The notes beneath the pieces are model-generated. The model had not been told where the DNA came from and made no database searches. It saw only the letters and a list, made by a program, of their open reading frames with translations. Source: Cynocephalus volans (taxonomy: Eukaryota > Chordata > Mammalia > Dermoptera > Cynocephalidae). Taken from it: a stretch of DNA of 64,000 nt. Below, piece by piece: positions 61,737 to 64,000 of the stretch. Within the stretch, counting starts at the first letter, position 1; every line of letters starts with the position of its first letter. The stretch covers positions 35,763,001-35,827,000 of the forward strand of contig NC_084470.1 in assembly GCF_027409185.1 (NCBI RefSeq), written 5' to 3'. The translations under genes were made by a program, and so were the position numbers.

Positions 61737-63485
61737 AAACTGAACTCCTACTCCCCTCCCCAAATCTACTTTACCCACTGTCTTTTTTACCTCAGTTAAT
61801 AGCACATCTGTCTTTTCAGTTAGGCCAAAAACCTTGGAGTCATCCTTGTTTCTTTTCTTTCTCCCGCTACATTCTATCAGTAAATCCTTTTGGCCTTGCC
61901 TTCAAAATATATCTAGTCTAATCACTTATCACTTCCTCCTTTGTTACTCTTCTGGTCCAGCCCGTCTTCATTTCTTGCCATAGCTTCCCAGTGGGTCTCC
62001 CTGTTTCTATCCTTTCTTTGGAATATTCTGTTCTTAATATTACAGCTAGAATGATCCTTTTAAAATGAACGTCAGATCATATTACTCCTTAGGTTCCCAT
62101 TACAATGGCCTTCGAAAGTGATTAGGTCCCACTGTCTCTTTCTGACTTCACCTCTTTTTCTCTTGCTCCTGCTACACTGGTCTCTTCCCTGTTCCTTAGG
62201 TAAGCCAAACATGCTTCTACCTTAGGGTCTCTGCTTTGAGTCTTTCCTCTGTTTAGATTACTGTTTTTTTCGAACAGCTGTGTGACTTTTTCCCTCACCT
62301 TCAGTCTTTCCTTAGATGGCACCTCAGTGAGTCCTATCCTGATTGCCCTACCTTGGCACACTCAATCTTTTACTCTGTTCTGTTTATTTCCACGGGACTT
62401 AACACCTTCTGATATTTGCTTCTATCATTTACTATTATTACAACTTCTATCATTTATTTATTATTAGGTTCATTGTGTATTATTTTCCACTAGAATGTGA
62501 GTATCCTAAAGATGATGATAATTTGATCAGTGCTTGGAACATAGGAGTATTCAATAGGTTTATTGAATTATAGTTTTTATTGAAATTTATTGGCAGCATT
62601 ACTAGTACCCCAGAAACCTCCCTCATTTTCCCTTCTATCCATACTTCTTTCCAAGTCTGATGTTTTTTAAAGTTATTTTTAATATGATTGGATATCATTC
62701 TCTTACAAGTAAATCTATTGCATAGTAGTTGTCTGCTACATAGAACTTTGTTCTTCAGGTGAGGTATAACAACATTCTTTGATCTTGCATTTTCCAGTAA
62801 AGTCATGAGCATTCCACAAAGCCAAAATGTACATTGAAACAGAAAGACTATTTGTTGAGTATATGAAAATGTGTTTTAAGTTGTTTCTACAATCTTCTTT
62901 GCTTCTTATGAATACAAGTGAAGGAAAGCCTAGCATCCTTATGATTTACATGATGATCATTTTATTCTATTTACAATATGGAGCACTTTGCAGATGGATT
63001 ATCAGGGTAATTGTCATACTGAAAAGTAAAGCAGTACATTGTACTAACTCACAAGTCTTTCTGCTGAGAAAAATTTAATTATTACTGTCAAAGTGGCATT
63101 AGGTCAATAAATTGTGTAAATAAGAAGTTAATTTCTTATATATAAGAAGAAATTTCTTATAACTTGCCATAACTGCTTTGCTTAAAAATAGTTACTGAGT
63201 AAGAAATATTATAAAGCTCTCGTAACTGTTGAAGTTAAAGGGAACTGCAGAAAAAATCTTTGAAGGACATTATCCTAGATTTGTGTGTGTGTATGTGTAC
63301 ATGTGTGTGAACAGAATTCTTGACTTGCTGTACTAGAGCCAGTAATATGGACAAACAATTTTAATAATAATATCATTTGTTGAACATTTATTATGTATCA
63401 GGTCTCATGCTTCATCTTTTATTCATCCAGAAGTTCTATAAGGGCAGATAGTACAGTTTCAATTTTCTAATTACAGTTTAAATAC
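61737..63485. other. Intronic sequence, nothing recognised
   Basis: No exon or RNA gene. A short TG tract lies at about 63281-63309. The open frames show no homology. Confidence 0.45.
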
Positions 63486-63486
63486 A

Positions 63487-63620
63487 GTCGGCCTTCCGTA
63501 TCCTCAGGAACTCTCAGATATGGAGGGCCAGGTCAATTTTGGTACCTTGGAGGAGGAGGGGAATGTCCTGGGACCAAGCACCCATGGACAGCAAGGAATG
63601 ACTTTCCACAGGACCTTCAA
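63487..63620. repeat. Tigger-type terminal fragment
   Basis: Begins cagtcggccttccgtatcct, the wording of a TcMar-Tigger end, followed by a few diverged blocks. The other end is not seen. Confidence 0.5.
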
Positions 63621-64000
63621 TCTGTGAGCCTCAGTTTTCCTATTAGACCTCAGATCTTGTGCTGTTTACCCTACATCCTAACCACCCCTGTTCCCCCACA
63701 GCTTCTTCCTGAGTTTTTATTTTATATTTAATGTTCTGAGTTTTCTCTAAAGAGTAACATATATTCATTTTAAAGTAATGGCTTTATTTAAGAAAATAAT
63801 TTATTGTTAAAAATAATATAGTTTTACAGCCTAGCAAAAATTACTGTACTTTTAGTTCAGGCATAGTTATTTTGGCAAGTTTATTGCCTTTTTTCCTACC
63901 ATTGGTCAGGCTAATTTAAAATACCTTTCTGGTATTTAAAAAATGTGAAATCAGTCATCTGCAACTAGAAATTCTTTTTCTTGGCCTTAGGACTCTAATA
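63621..64000. other. Intronic sequence to the window end
   Basis: AT-rich, nothing recognised. Confidence 0.45.

Larger units (their letters stand above)
38187..64000 (+). other. UBE2E2: UBE2E2 intron 3, 5' part
   Basis: Starts at GTAAGT and runs past the window end: at least 25.8 kb. The next expected exon (beginning with the rest of Ser76, then AGPKGDN in the family) was looked for and not found. The known human gene also has very long introns. Transcription is + throughout, so elements listed on + are sense to the gene. Confidence 0.85.

Overview
The window is mammalian nuclear DNA. It is AT-rich, mostly intergenic and intronic, dense in interspersed repeats, and carries one CpG-island promoter. 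The only protein gene I can support is the 5' part of UBE2E2, a class III ubiquitin-conjugating (E2) enzyme, on the + strand. Its CpG-island promoter and non-coding exon 1 lie near 29.1-30.1 kb. Coding exon 2 (start codon 34822) encodes residues 1-58 and part of codon 59. Coding exon 3 (38136-38186) completes that codon and encodes the start of the UBC fold. The two exons join in frame to a sequence that matches my memory of human UBE2E2 and not UBE2E1 or UBE2E3. The rest of the gene, including the catalytic cysteine, lies beyond 64000.

Organism: there are no primate Alu, rodent B1/B2, carnivore, ruminant or horse SINEs. The young SINEs are short elements derived from tRNA-Ile, present as monomers and as dimers, with no other body and an A-rich tail. 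That is the description I remember for the t-SINE/CYN family of colugos (Dermoptera). A colugo such as Galeopterus is therefore my best guess, at moderate confidence.

Layout. 1-26 kb: intergenic, with old repeats (MIR, hAT and LTR-like pieces, L1 fragments), seven t-SINEs and microsatellites. 26.06-26.60 kb: an RPL18A processed pseudogene. 27.2-29.1 kb: promoter flank without recognised elements. 29.1-30.1 kb: CpG island with a 25-base poly-G run, followed by a pyrimidine-rich tract. 29.7-34.8 kb: intron 1. 35.0-38.1 kb: intron 2. 38.2 kb to the end: intron 3, with three more t-SINEs, a nested L1 region at 42.6-44.2 kb, and two related ~1.7-2.0 kb composite retroelements in opposite orientation (55180-56878 minus, 59696-61721 plus).

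There is no operon-like or defence-type system here. The most novel items are (1) the pair of internally deleted, L1-derived composite elements with central GC-rich tandem repeats and exact target-site duplications, which look like a non-autonomous family, and (2) a 95-bp L1 insertion at 43329-43423 whose far end is an inverted copy of the 5' half of tRNA-Gly(UCC), joined through 4 nt of microhomology. Repeat family names are from memory, without database comparison; boundaries are exact only where a target-site duplication is given.
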